Of a stretch of DNA of 64,000 nucleotides, positions 1-11,612 are shown in pieces. The DNA comes from Neopestalotiopsis rosae (lineage: Eukaryota; Ascomycota; Sordariomycetes; Amphisphaeriales; Sporocadaceae), in NCBI GenBank assembly GCA_023078685.1, contig JALGAS010000006.1:2480001-2544000 (forward strand), in the 5' to 3' direction. The position numbers were made by a program, and so were the translations under genes. How positions within the stretch are numbered: position 1 is the stretch's first letter; the number at the start of each line of letters is the position of its first letter. Under the pieces are notes generated by a model. The model searched no databases, was not told the origin of the DNA, and worked only from the letters and a program-made list of their open reading frames with translations.

Positions 1-441
1 TTCTTGAATCTCGGCCAGAAACCCCTTTGTTTCATGGGGTCCCGGGTCCAAATTCTTGCTAGCAATCGCCTTGGTGGCCTTGTCGAGCCCAAAGATCCTT
101 TCCGTCACTTCTGGAATCACGGGCGTAAAGGACAGCGCCCTCGACGACCGCTGGACCACCGCTGCCAAGCCTGGGTCCGTCACAATGTACATGCGCGATT
201 TTGGCACCACCAAGGTAAAGATTGGTCTCTTTTGCGGAGAATAGCGAAGCCCGATTTCTTTAACGTAGCGGCCGCCCTGTAAAACCATCCCCAGCAGATG
301 GCCAAGATAGGGGATCCCCGACGGGACTATGGGCGGTTCCCGTGCATCAAGAGGTCGGGTGGAAAGCCAGTATATGGCTGCATAAATTGTGATGAAGCCG
401 GCTAGAAGCCATGGAGGCAATAGCAGCATGTCGAGCGACAT
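1..441 (-). CDS. Cytochrome P450, N-terminal part (runs off left edge)
   Basis: The minus strand is open from an ATG at 441 to base 1, giving 147 residues with no stop. The protein begins MSLDMLLLPPWLLAGF, a hydrophobic membrane anchor, followed by a basic stretch and the proline-rich hinge PPIVPSGIPYLGHLLGM typical of microsomal P450s. Then come the beta-1 strands (PIFTLVVPKSRMYIVTDPGL) and the start of the B-helix region. The haem-binding cysteine lies outside the window. The hinge and the segment VVQRSSRALSFTPVIPE resemble the fungal CYP7/CYP8-like group (sterol or prostacyclin-synthase-like enzymes), but the substrate cannot be called. The ATG at 441 has A at -3; a second in-frame ATG lies at 429. 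The enzyme would sit in the ER membrane and use a P450 reductase. Confidence 0.85.
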   Translation of the reverse strand, partial: MSLDMLLLPPWLLAGFITIYAAIYWLSTRPLDAREPPIVPSGIPYLGHLLGMVLQGGRYVKEIGLRYSPQKRPIFTLVVPKSRMYIVTDPGLAAVVQRSSRALSFTPVIPEVTERIFGLDKATKAIASKNLDPGPHETKGFLAEIQE

Positions 442-2864
442 TGTCGAAAAAGTCTTGGTTGATATTCTCGATGACCAGGATGCCGTCAATTGAAGTGCTA
501 AGAATCAACTTAGGCCATCCCAAACAAACCTCAAATCCCAGGCCGAAACTCTGGTCGCAGTTGCGGCCGCTGAGACTGAATTGTAGTTATCTATAAGAAG
601 GTGGAAGTGTCTTCCTTGATTGGTATATTCTCAAATCAATAGACATACGATGTAATGGGCAAGGACTCGGGATCGAAAGATTTGATGGGGCAGTCTTCCA
701 GATATCACTGTTTCGTATCAGTGCTGCCATTTTAGAAGACGCCCTACCCTCTGGAAAGACAAAGGGGTGTTGATGGAGATTATCTCCAACTTGAACCGTA
801 ACTCTCTGTGTTAGGGTTCAGGGGTTCACTGCGGCAAAACACAAATTGGCCAATCGCCACCCGTATCGAATCTGGCAGGTTGATCTCGTAGCAAAGCTGA
901 TTAATCGCAATTCATCTTGACCACCCCCGTCTTCATGCCTTCAAGGTCACAGAAACATCAATATGAATATGGGAGCTAGTTAGGCTGCCAGAAAGCTGAA
1001 GGTTTTTCTTATCAACACATGAGAACAATCATCAACCCAAATATTGCTTCATAGCGCAATGGTGATCCCTTTCGTGATATATTTTAAATGACAAAGGAGA
1101 AAACTAGTTCTACGTCAAATAGCTATGGATTATATCGGGTTCACATTTTCGGCTAAGTATGTATGAGCCTCTCGTTAGTTTCACAGGGCAGGGGGACATC
1201 TTGGTGCTATAGGGCTTTTCAGTCATCACATCTTGGTGTTGTAGGTTTTTCACTGCAATTTTAACGCCCATGAAGGGAATCTCTTACCCCACAAAAGCAA
1301 AGGCACCCATTTCGCATGGGATCAGGACAAGTAATAAGAAGCGTGCAGACAAGAACGTGGGAGTCATTGCGGCTTATCAAGATTACCTAATGTGCTACTT
1401 TAATATGTCATGTTCAATCCGCAGAATAAAGAGCCGAACTCGAGTATTGTACAGAGGTGCCGTAGTATATCGAAGTCGACGTGAGGAACCACAATAACCC
1501 ACATTTCCAAACTTGGGTGGAAGTTCTCACACCGGTCAGACGGTTACGCAAACTATTGCCCACATGGGCAGTACCTCGATTCGAGAAAGCCATACATCAT
1601 GACATAAAATTATGGCCAGGTGAAACATCATCAATCACAGCCCTGCGAACTGTCTTGTTTCCCTGTCACAGTCTTTTCCCTTATGGAGTTCCTCACCGCT
1701 TCCGACGCCCCGCAGAATGAGATATCCTGTTCCATAATATGGAGTATGTAACCCATAGGCGAGGCTCTGGTGAGATGTCACCTGCAGCTGACTCAGCCCA
1801 AGAACCGCATAGCCATTGCCATACCTAGCACGAACGTGGGGGCTCACGCAGCGTGGCTTGGTTCGCGTATATTCCAATTATAGATCTAAAGAGCTTCTAT
1901 GAATATGAGTTAGTATAAAGGCAATGTAAAGCTCCCATGAGATGAGTTCATGTGGAACAAATAAAATACAACCATTTAACAAGACGATTATCTCATTTTT
2001 CCTTCAGAAACAAGTCAAAAGTTCACCATGCCAAACATGACGACAACAAAACCTCAGACCCGAGCGCCTCCGAAGCGACGGGAGCAGTCGGCAGGCAGCG
2101 GCACGAGCACCAAGGACAACGACACGTATAGCACGTTTACCGTTGAAGACACAGTATGGAAACATCGCCTCTGGCGTCGCGCGGGAGGTTGTCTCCCAGC
2201 AGGTCAAACGAGTCATTGCTCTGTCTAAACCTGTGTTTCGTACCACGTCTGTAACAAATATTCATGAAGGTCTTTGGGATTTGTACGATAGAAAACACTT
2301 TGGGGCATATCCACTCGTTTCTTTCTTGGGCCATCATGCCTTGTAGGTGAGATATAACTTGCAAGAGGAGACTATAATACTAAAATCTTCATCAGAAGAA
2401 ACTAGAAGCCACTGGTTACGATATGCTATGATGTACTATATTGGGGATCTTTCGGGAGTATTCTGGAGTTCGCAATTGGAGCTTGTCTTATCTTGGATGA
2501 GATCACACAGAGGGAGTAGGACAATCCTGCTTCATCTGAAACCTAGAAACTTGAAATTCACACTATTCAAGACGGAATGATCCTCTACTCAACGTAAAAA
2601 ATGCGATACTCGATGTGCTATCGTAGATCATCAGCGGGATCCTTATGGATTAGACTTCTCAACGTAGCGAGTTGGCAATGGAAATCTTTGCTCTATTCAG
2701 GTCATCCTCATTGGATTAGTTTAGAACCTGTGCAAGTTCTGATGGAATTCAGATATCAGTACACATATGTACACTCTTTATCATACAGCTAGCAAACCCA
2801 ATTGCATACCCTTTTTCATTTTTTCTTTCTTTCCAGTCGAATTAAGAGCGATATCATGATATCA
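442..2864. other. Intergenic, no convincing gene
   Basis: About 2.4 kb upstream of the P450 and downstream of the mS7 gene. Only short reading frames occur and none matches a family I know. One frame starting at 2028 with a good ATG context encodes a basic, low-complexity N terminus (MPNMTTTKPQTRAPPKR...) reminiscent of fungal membrane-anchored cytochrome b5-like (MAPR) proteins, but it breaks after about 40 residues and no continuation is visible. The first 600 bases beyond 441 would hold the P450 promoter. Confidence 0.5.
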
Positions 2865-3805
2865 CTACTTCTTACGCTGGGCGAGCATGCCTGGGTGGTT
2901 CAGGTTGGCTCGGGACGTGGTGGACAGCTTGTGCACAATCTGCCTCTTGTCCCACACCGACGACCGGCCCTCGACGACGGCGACAATCTCCTCGGCCACG
3001 CGGGACGCGAACTGCTTCTTTCCGCTGCCCCTCGACTTCTTCTTGTTCACCACGTCCAGGATCCACAGGATGGCCGTCCGCCGCCGTTGCCGCATCGTCA
3101 GGGGCTCGGGCACCTCGAGGGCGTTGCCACCGCCGGCCATGCCCTTCATGTTCCTGACGCGCGTCAGGGGCGCCACGCTGTCGACGGCGAGCTCGAGGTA
3201 GAGGACCGGGTCCAGAGGCAGCCGCTCTGGCGAGGGCGATCCCGGCAGAAGGGGTCGCATCGGGTTTACTTTGGGTGCTGGTGTCGTTCGTAGAAAGTTG
3301 AGGATCAAGCCCACATTCTATAAAGTGACATGTTAGCTCCGTGTGTCCGTCGCCGCATAGATATTGTAGATTCGTGTTCTAAGCTTACCCTCTCCGCGAG
3401 ACTGAGCTTGCCGTCGCGCATCAAAAGCCTCGAAAATTGGTGAATAATGGGCGGGTATCTGCTCTGCAACTTGTCGTGCTTGCCCGGCGGCGTGGGCATG
3501 CCAAACTTGTGTCCAGTCTCGTCCTCAAAAATCTCCTCTCCAGCAACGACCTGTTCCAGCTTGGACAATGCCTCGGCGTTCATATAATTGTCGGCAAAGA
3601 CCTCAGTCCTGCGGACCATCGGCGCTGGCTGCGACGGCGGTGGTATCGAGGAAGCGTCTGTGCCGTCTGATTTCGTCGTGGTATCGTCTGCCATGCCTCT
3701 CCTCGCAATGGGAAAGGCAATCCGCCGCTCCGTCGTCTGCAATGCGGGCCGTGACCGTACGACCAAATTCCGGCAAATGCCCCAGGGGTTCATTTTCGAG
3801 GCCAT
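2865..3805 (-). CDS. RSM7: Mitochondrial small-subunit ribosomal protein S7 (uS7m)
   Basis: Two exons on the minus strand, 3805-3389 and 3317-2865, joined across a 71-bp GT-AG intron in phase 0, give 289 residues. The first 40 or so residues are rich in Arg and Ser without acids (MASKMNPWGICRNLVVRSRP), as expected for a mitochondrial presequence. Exon 2 carries the S7 fold: the region around NVGLILNFLRTTPAPKVNPMRPLLPGSP, an Arg-rich helix (MRQRRRTAILWILD), and the C-terminal basic tail (KRQIVHKLSTTSRANLNHPG). S7 nucleates assembly of the 3' domain of the small-subunit rRNA and contacts the E-site tRNA. It is divergently transcribed from PEX11. A start at Met5 is possible but would not change the call. 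Confidence 0.93.
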
Positions 3806-4665
3806 TGTGAAGACAGGGCCAATTGTGTATGCGACGACCAGGTCCAGCGATCCCCGTGTTTCTCAATGCAGTATCAAAGAGGAATCCCAGAGCTCCTAAG
3901 CTTGGCCCCCGGATGCGCTGCGCTTCTGGCTTCTGGCTTGGGTTGCTAGCAAAATTATCTGGAGCCCGAGTCGCGTGGTGGGTTAATCCGACTGGGCTGT
4001 TGCATTAAAAAGTCTTGTGCAATGCCATATCAAGTTATGCAAACGACCTTTGCGCGCTAACCATGACGGAACGGGATCAAACCAGTCGCCGGTTATTACC
4101 CCAGACCTTTGGACTTGCAGCTCCCAATCCCTTACCCACTAGCCCACTTGCCCACTGAAGGCCCCTGTGGATTCAGCGCTCTCTAGCGTACCTTTCGCTA
4201 GCAAAACGGGGAATTGGCTCCCGAAGAAAGCAGCAACATTCGTCGGTCCAGTCCCGCGTCAGTGAGCCATTCGTGTCTAAAAACTGCCATGACCTTTGGC
4301 AAGCCGCAAGTGCCTCGGTGGACCTCGGCATGTGAATCGGCGGATTGGAGAGACGACCCCGTCTGAATGTGAAGTCAACCCATTTCGACCGTAGATCGGC
4401 TCATTGTGTTTGATGCTTGGAATTTTGTCCCTTCTCCTTTCAATTAATCACCCTTCTCAGAGACAGCTATTCAATCACGGCTGCCATTTAATTCTCTTTC
4501 GTCTCCGTTGACCTAGATTACTTGCATCACGCGAGCGACACTCCGATCCCACTCAGCGCGATAATTAAGCATTGTCGCAGTTGCTGATCACCAATTCCGC
4601 TCAACGAGAAAACAACTACACATCTGAACACACGACAAGAAGCTCACGCACCAAAATCGCCCATC
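3806..4665. promoter_or_regulatory. Divergent promoter between mS7 and PEX11
   Basis: The 860 bp separates the start codons of two divergent genes. No open frame of note is present. The PEX11 side (4430-4665) is rich in CT and CA, as usual for fungal leaders. No specific binding site is claimed. Confidence 0.5.
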
Positions 4666-5458
4666 ATGGTTGCCGACGCAGTCATCTACCACCCTTCGGT
4701 GGCTCACTACCTCAAGTTCATCGCGACAACCATGGGTCGCGATAAGCTCATGCGCACCCTGCAGTACTTTTCCCGTTTCTACGCCTGGTACCTGTTCCGA
4801 ACCAACGGCACCAAGGCCGAGATCGCGCCCTTTGAGGCCATCAAGAAGCAGTTTGGCCTGGCCCGCAAGCTGATGCGCGTGGGCAAGAACGTCGAGCACT
4901 TCAAGGCCGCCGCCGTGGCCGCCGACTCCAAGACCATCGACCCCGTGCTGCGGTACACCACCGTCGGCCGCCAGCTCGGCTACGCCGGGTACCTGACCTT
5001 TGACGCGGCCACGGTGCTGGACGCCCTGGGCGTCAAGAAGTGGGAGGGCGCCAAGAACGTGCAAAAGGAGGCCTACCGGTTCTGGGCCTTTGGCCTGCTG
5101 TTCAGCATCGCCGCCCAGTCCTACACCCTGTACAGGCTGAGGGAGAGGGAGGCCAAGGTTGACAAGAAGGAGGGCGAGGGCGTCGTGGAGGCCAAGCGCA
5201 TTGGAATGTGAGTATACATTCTACCAGAAACTTCTTCAGCTTTCTGGGCTTGAAACGCCGAAAAGGCAAACAAAAAGTGCTGACATATATTCTAGTGAGC
5301 GGGCTGCTGCCAGACTACAGCTGATCTCGGATCTTTGCGACTTCACCACACCGGCCTCTGCATTGTCGTGGATTGACTTTGACGATGGTATTGTTGGCTT
5401 GGCCGGTACGGTCAGCAGTTTGATTGGTGTCTACTCTACATGGAAGAAGACTGCCTAG
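4666..5458 (+). CDS. PEX11: Peroxisomal membrane protein PEX11
   Basis: Exon 1 is 4666-5207 and exon 2 is 5296-5458, separated by an 88-bp intron with donor GTGAGT and acceptor TTCTAG; the product is 234 residues, the usual fungal PEX11 length. The N terminus (VADAVIYHPSVAHYLKFIATTMGRDKLMRTLQYFSRFYAWYLFR, here described in parts) is the conserved amphipathic helix that bends the peroxisomal membrane. Further landmarks are FGLARKLMRVGKNVEHFKAA, the central YRFWAFGLLFSIAAQSYTLYRL segment, and the C-terminal hydrophobic stretch DDGIVGLAGTVSSLIGVYSTW. PEX11 promotes elongation and fission of peroxisomes and forms a small-solute channel. The coding exon 1 is clearly GC-richer than its surroundings. 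The ATG follows a clean leader (CCCATCATGG). Confidence 0.95.
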
Positions 5459-8077
5459 GCTTGATTGGCTTGTCATCGACGAATTGTAGGAGAAAGTAAC
5501 GTTGAGAAGGATAGAAACTGGAAGGCAGACCATGGTCTCAGCTTACAGGGCCATGTGGACATCGCAACTGGGAGCGATGTTGGTGGAAGTCATGTCAATA
5601 TGTCGTTCATGTGTATTTATGCAAAATCGGAGGTATCGAGTCTAAGTATAATTTTGATGAATGCAAGTCCCGTATTCTTGTTCCAGTTCAAGTTCCAGGT
5701 CAGGTTGCCTGGTTGCTGGTTGCTGGGAGTTACTATATACGGGGTCGACAAGTTGTCGAATGTACTGTACTGTAGTAGATAAGTCTGTCCCTTCGTTTAG
5801 CATCTCGCGGCCCACGGCACAAGATAGTCGCCCGAGTTCCTTTCGTCTGCGGAGCAAGATAGAATAGTGGAGTACAACGTTGGAAGTTAGAGGACAGGGG
5901 CCAGGACGCGATCAACCACCATTCCTACCCAGGTCGACAAGAGGTGTGATAGAACCAAGTCCTCTTATTAGTCGAGAAAGTTCTGGCAAGCGAGAGAAAT
6001 AGTCGTGTATGGGCAAACCTGCCTTGCCTGCGTTATTATTGATTTTGCACACACACGTAATGTCCTCATTTAGTTTGATCAAATGCCCCATCGAAGGATT
6101 CCGAAATGTATAGTAAAGATGTCGGAACTCGCCCAAAAGATAAGCATACCCAGGTGATGGATGACCTTTCTCCGTGGTTGACAGCAGGTCTGGAACATAC
6201 GTATTCCTCTGCCCGGCCAAGGTATGCAAACACCGAAGACCAGGCACGGCTTGTTGAACTTGTTTAAGATCTCAAAAGCCCACAGAAAATAGCACGAGAC
6301 CTTTGCAATTTGTCGTATATAGAATAATCAATAACAACAATACAACTACCAACTGACCGCAGGTAACATGAATTGCACGTGCTACTCTCTTCTGCGCAGA
6401 GACGGGAATAAAATAAGCTGATGAGCATCTCGGGCAGGGCCAGTGGGGTGACATTCCGTGGCGCTCTGGCTGCCTTAGCGGGCGATTATGCTTTCCCTGC
6501 CAAGGCCGCGGATCGCCAAATTGTCAAGCATTCCCAATTTTCCTGGGCAACTCTTGATACGCCTCGGCGAACAAAATTGTCGAGACACATTTCAGATTTC
6601 TTGTAGACTAACTTTTCAAGATTCAAATGACAGCGGGAAGACAGAACTTTGATCTTTTTTCCCCTCACGATCTCAGGACGGAAAACTCAAAAGCAAAACG
6701 GGATTCCTTCCAGTATAAGTGCCCCGAGCTTTACACAGCACGAGGCACATTGCAAGACTCTGATAGGGCCTTTCCCCCAAGCCCCTCCATATCTAATACA
6801 TAGTAGAGTGGAGGTTTTACAAACTTGCGAGCTCATGGATATGGCGCCGTACGACGGGTCACGCATCCCATAGGTTATTTTGCTCCCAAGTCCGCCGTCT
6901 TCTCGCAAGGGTAGCGTTGCCATGGACCTGGTAGACTTTGTAATACTGGTACGGTGTACAGGACCTTGGACGACAGAAAAGGCAGACAAGGTGGATGTCG
7001 TGTAATACGTACGTACTTTTTGTGATCCTATCGCCGAAGAGCTTGGGTGGTCCTACGCCCGTGCAACTTTTGCAGACAGGGTAAAGAGTCAGGACAAGAA
7101 AATATTCCTTCGCTTGAACAAATGAGAGATCCCGGCATAGCGGCCATGATAGCCCCTCCTAGCGGGAAACCGAACCGGGCCCCCAGCACATAACGATAGC
7201 AACCGCTACGGGACCAATAGACGCAGGCATATAGACAGTCATGTCCGAATGGGAACTAATCGCTGGGGGTTCCCGGGGGCTCGCCGGGCGGGATGAGCGA
7301 CTACTGCACGTAGGAGAACAGGTGAGCAAGCAGTACGTAGTTGCTTAGCAGTAGGTCCTAGGTAAATAAAATAGCAAGCTCGGCAAAGCAGCATATTGGT
7401 GACAAACTACGAGCTACAGTAGGTAGAAATAATTCATTGTTCGTAGCAAAGGACCAAGCACGTGGTACATAATGTACATACATTCAGTCTTGCGAGACCC
7501 GTAAATAAAGTAGGCGGGCTGGACATGTACCGTACCATACCATACCCAAATGAACCTACACCTACATGCCCTTCATGCATGCTTGATGCAATGTAATGTA
7601 GCAGTAGACAGACGGACAGACAGATCAAAGACACACAAGGGCACCACGCGGCTTGAATGGGCCGGGATCTGCCGCTTGCCTTCCAGATTCGCTTTCCCGT
7701 TCCTTTTAAGCTTCGTCCGCGCCTACCTCTCTACAGTCGCGATCTCTTCTCTTTTTTTCTCTTTCTCTTCCCTCTCTTTTCCCTCAGATTAAGTTCTTCT
7801 TCACGCGTACGCCCCTGCGCCGTCTTGAACTTATTCCCCTAATATCCCAGAGAGCGCTTCCCTCTTGGCGATCCTAGCTCGTCGTACCCTATAGTCCCTT
7901 GCCATGTATTATTAGTCCCGACTATACAGCTCTAAACCTCCCGACCTAGATCCTAATTACATCTACCTACCTACCCACCCTTCGCAGACTCTCGACTTGC
8001 GATCCAGCTCACGAGAGTCTAGAATTCGAGTGTTTTCGTCCCGAAGTCTGTCGCACCGCAGACTCCCAACCTTCACC
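5459..8077. other. Intergenic and long leader of the MFS gene
   Basis: About 2.6 kb with no supportable gene. The first part holds the PEX11 3' untranslated region. From about 7680 the sequence becomes a strong pyrimidine-rich leader (CTCTTTTTTTCTC and similar runs near 7740-7790, then CTACCTACCTACCCACCC near 7962-7980), which suggests a long 5' untranslated region for the transporter at 8078. TAGGTA-type motifs lie near 7350-7360 and 7417-7425. Confidence 0.5.
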
Positions 8078-9970
8078 ATGGTCTTGGGATTCGGCCGCAA
8101 GAAGCCCATCGAGGGCGACGAGGCAGCTCGTGCCGATGCCGTCGCCGAAACCGACGCCGGCCCCCGGATCGATCAGAAGCCCTTTTGGGAGGCGATTTGG
8201 CCCGTCCTGGCATGCGGCGCCGGTCTCTTCTCGGACGGCTACATCAACAACGTTATTAGCTCGGTCGGCACCGTCCTGTCCCGCCAGTACGGTGACCTGT
8301 ACTCCAACTCCGCGGCGCAGAATGTTTCTGCCATCGCATTCGCTGGTACTGTGAGTATTCGCGATACAGGTCCCATGCGCAAAGAGTCTTCTGCCTCCAA
8401 GCGCGCTTCTGTCTACCTAAGGAAATCTCGACTTACATATCAAACTTTCTGCCATCTAGGTCGTCGGACAGCTGTTTTTCGGATTCCTGGCAGATCGGTG
8501 GTCGCGAACCGGATCTCTCCTTACTTCCACCATCATTCTTATCATTTTCACGGCTCTGGCTGCCGGATCCTACTGGCATGGCGAGCCGACTGGCATGTTC
8601 GCCATGCTGACCGCTTGGAGGTTCTTTGTAAGTTCTCCGCAGTCGATCCGCGGGCGCATTGAGTTTTCAACTGGATACTAACTTGAATAATAGGTTGGTA
8701 TTGGCATTGGAGGTAAATTCACAGACAAGTCCCCATCCTCAACAGCGAGCTGTGACTGACCTAGTTCTCTAACATAGGTGAATACCCGGCCGGAAGTGTT
8801 AGCTGCGCCGAGTCCAGTGGCGAGCTCAAGTCTGGTTCTCGTAACCGGTGGTTTATTCTCTTCACCAACACCATGATTGACTGGGGTTTCGTGATTGGCG
8901 CCTTCGTTCCATGTAAGTCATATCTCCAGCAAACAGCGCAATACCTTCTCAATACTGACTACAATCTCTTAAGATGTCGTGGCTGCCGCCGCCCACAACA
9001 CTTACTACGGAACCATCTGGCGCACCAGTCTGGGCATTGGTGTCGTCTTCCCGCTCGTCCTGTTTGTTCTGCGTCTCAAGCTGAAGGAGCCCGAGGAGTT
9101 CAGCCGCAACTCCATGAGGAACGCCCGCACTCCGTACTCCCTCGTCTTCAAGTACTACGGCTTTAGACTGTTTATTGTGTCGCTGGTTTGGTTCATCTAT
9201 GACGTAAGTCAACGAAACATTGGCAGAAGTGTACCAGTATACTAATCAACAAAAATTAGTTCTCCGTCTATGCGTTCGGAATCTACTCGACGCCAATGTT
9301 GGACAATATCTACGGCGGTGAAGGACCCCTGACGACAGTCTTTGGCTGGAACACCGTCATCAACTTGTTCTACATTCCTGGAACCATGATCGGTGCGCCC
9401 ATCAGTGACCGTCTCGGTCCGCGTTACACTCTCGCCCTCGGCGTTGGACTGCAGGCCATTGTCGGCTTCATCATGGCCGGCTGCTATTCCAGACTGGCAC
9501 TGCCGCAATACGTTGGTGCTTTTGCCGTTGTCTACGGTGTCTTCCTCTCGCTCGGCGAGCTGGGCCCTGGCAACAACATTGGTTTGCTCGCCGCAAAGAC
9601 CTGTGCCACGGGTGTCCGTGGTCAATACTATGGCGTGGCGGCTGCCGTGGGCAAGATTGGCGCCTTTGTTGGTACCTACGTCTTTCCCTACATCATCGCG
9701 GCCGGTGGTGATGGCGACAAGCAATACCAATACCCCTTCTACGTCTCCGCCTGTCTGTGCATCCTGTCGGCCTGTCTGGTGCTCTTCTTCCTGCCGCACA
9801 TCGACCAAGACACCATCACCAAGGAGGATGCCGAATTCCGCGCCTACCTCGAGAGCCAGGGCTGGGACACGAGACAGCTGGGGCTCAAGAACCCCAACGC
9901 GCTCGACGGCGAGCATGGTGAGCCCGTCGCCGTGAGCAAAGATGAAGGTGTGCCCGCGGTCAAGGCTTAG
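8078..9970 (+). CDS. MFS phosphate / glycerophosphodiester transporter, GIT1-like
   Basis: Six exons: 8078-8350, 8460-8627, 8694-8712, 8778-8912, 8974-9203 and 9260-9970, including a 19-base micro-exon, give 511 residues with about 12 membrane segments. The loop motif GFLADRWSR (near residue 100) and GIGIGGEYPAGS (near 150) mark the sugar/phosphate-H+ symporter branch of the MFS; the second-half loop carries [11 protein letters not shown]. The opening [16 protein letters not shown] and the run [17 protein letters not shown] match fungal GIT1 carriers that import glycerophosphoinositol, glycerophosphocholine or phosphate across the plasma membrane. The exact substrate is inferred. An in-frame ATG at 7997 exists, but the start at 8078 (CACCATGG context, [10 protein letters not shown]) fits the family. 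The gene converges on BiP. Confidence 0.9.
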
Positions 9971-10663
9971 GAGGACTCGCCCCCGGCGTATACCGTGAAC
10001 CCCCGATCGAAACAGCGATATTTCTGACTAGAACCCAGTGATCGATTATCATGTGTCAGTCGGTGATATTTCCTCACCAGAAAACTCATCCTTTTGGTTC
10101 AAGTTTCGGAACGGACTGGGATTTGGACAGCGGGTTTCCCTTCGCGTTTTCCGTGAAACGTTTGGATACATGAATTGACGGCGCTTGAATGATGTTGATT
10201 TCAAAATCGAATACCCCCTTTCGTATTGAGCATCCTTAGTCCATAATAAACATGAGGTCTGTTATTGCCCTTTTGTGGCAATCATTTGTTGAGCTAGATA
10301 ACGGGCAAAATGCCCCATGTTACATGATACAAATGGTTCACGGTTTGTAGTGAACTCAAGCGAAAAACGTGGCACCGTTACGTAGCAAAGTTTGAACTCA
10401 GGTTGAATTTCATCCAGCACTTGTTTGCAAGATAGGGTCTGGCTAGTATATCAATGTCACTTTATGGTACAACCCTACGATGCGAGAAGAGGCATCTCTC
10501 AATTTAGCAATGTCATATAATTCACCACCATCACATTCAATCAGGGAGAGGCATGTTTTTAGTTTCTTCTTTTTTTATTTATTACTTCCTTATGCTTGAT
10601 GTCTTGATGCTGTGAGAATAGAAATCTAGGTTTACAAACTATTGCGCCTGCCATGCCCTAAAT
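9971..10663. other. Convergent 3' region between transporter and BiP
   Basis: A 693-bp AT-rich stretch between two genes that point at each other; it should contain both 3' untranslated regions. A T-rich run (TTTCTTCTTTTTTTATTTATTAC near 10561-10585) lies on the BiP side. No reading frame of interest. Confidence 0.5.
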
Positions 10664-11579
10664 TTACAACTCATCGTGGTCGTACTCGTCATCCTCCTCG
10701 GCACCAGGGCCACCGGCACCTTGGTACATCTTGGAGGTGATGGGGTAGGCGACGTTGGACAGCTTCTCCTTCTGCTCCTCGAAGTCCTCAGCGGTGGCAG
10801 TGCCAGCGTTCTCCTCGAGCCAGTCAGTGGCCTCCTTGACAGCGTCAAGAATCTGGATATCATGTTAGTATCTGGTTGATCAGGTATACAATCATGTGGA
10901 TTCAACTTACAGTCTCCTTCTCCTCGTCGTCAATCTTGCCACCGAGACCATCCTCATCGTTGACCTGGTTCTTCAGGTTGAAGGCGTAGTTCTCAAGTCC
11001 GTTGCGAGCCTCAATGCGCTCACGGGTAGCCTTGTCCTCCTCGGCGTACTTCTCGGCCTCGGCAACCATGCGGTCGATCTCCTCCTGGGTGAGACGACCC
11101 TTGTCGTTGGTGATGGTGATGGACTCGGTCTTGCCAGTTCCCTTGTCGTGGGCGGAAACCTTGAGGATACCGTTGGCATCGAGCTCGAAGGAGACCTCAA
11201 TCTGAGGGACACCACGGGGGGCGGGGGGGATGTTGGTGAGCTCGAACTTGCCGAGGAGGTTGTTGTCCTTGGTCATAGAACGCTCACCCTCGAAGACCTG
11301 GATCAGGACGACGGGCTGGTTGTCGGCAGCAGTCGAGAAGATCTGGCTCTTGCGGGTAGGGATAGGAGTGTTGCGGGGAATGAGCTTAGTCATGACACCA
11401 CCAGTGGTCTCAATACCAAGGGTGAGGGGGTTGACATCCATGAGAACAATGTCCTCAGTACCCTCCTCGTTGGAGAGGACACCAGCCTGGACGGCAGCAC
11501 CGAAAGCGACAGCCTCATCGGGGTTGATACCCTTGCTAGCCTTCTTGCCAGCAAAGAACTCTTCGAGAAGAGCTTGAAC

Positions 11580-11612
<33 letters not shown>

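Noticed and set aside
2865..3314. Treating the S7 C-terminal exon as a separate gene starting with GTG
   Set aside because: The upstream exon, the phase-0 splice pair and the known length of mitochondrial S7 show that it is exon 2 of one gene.
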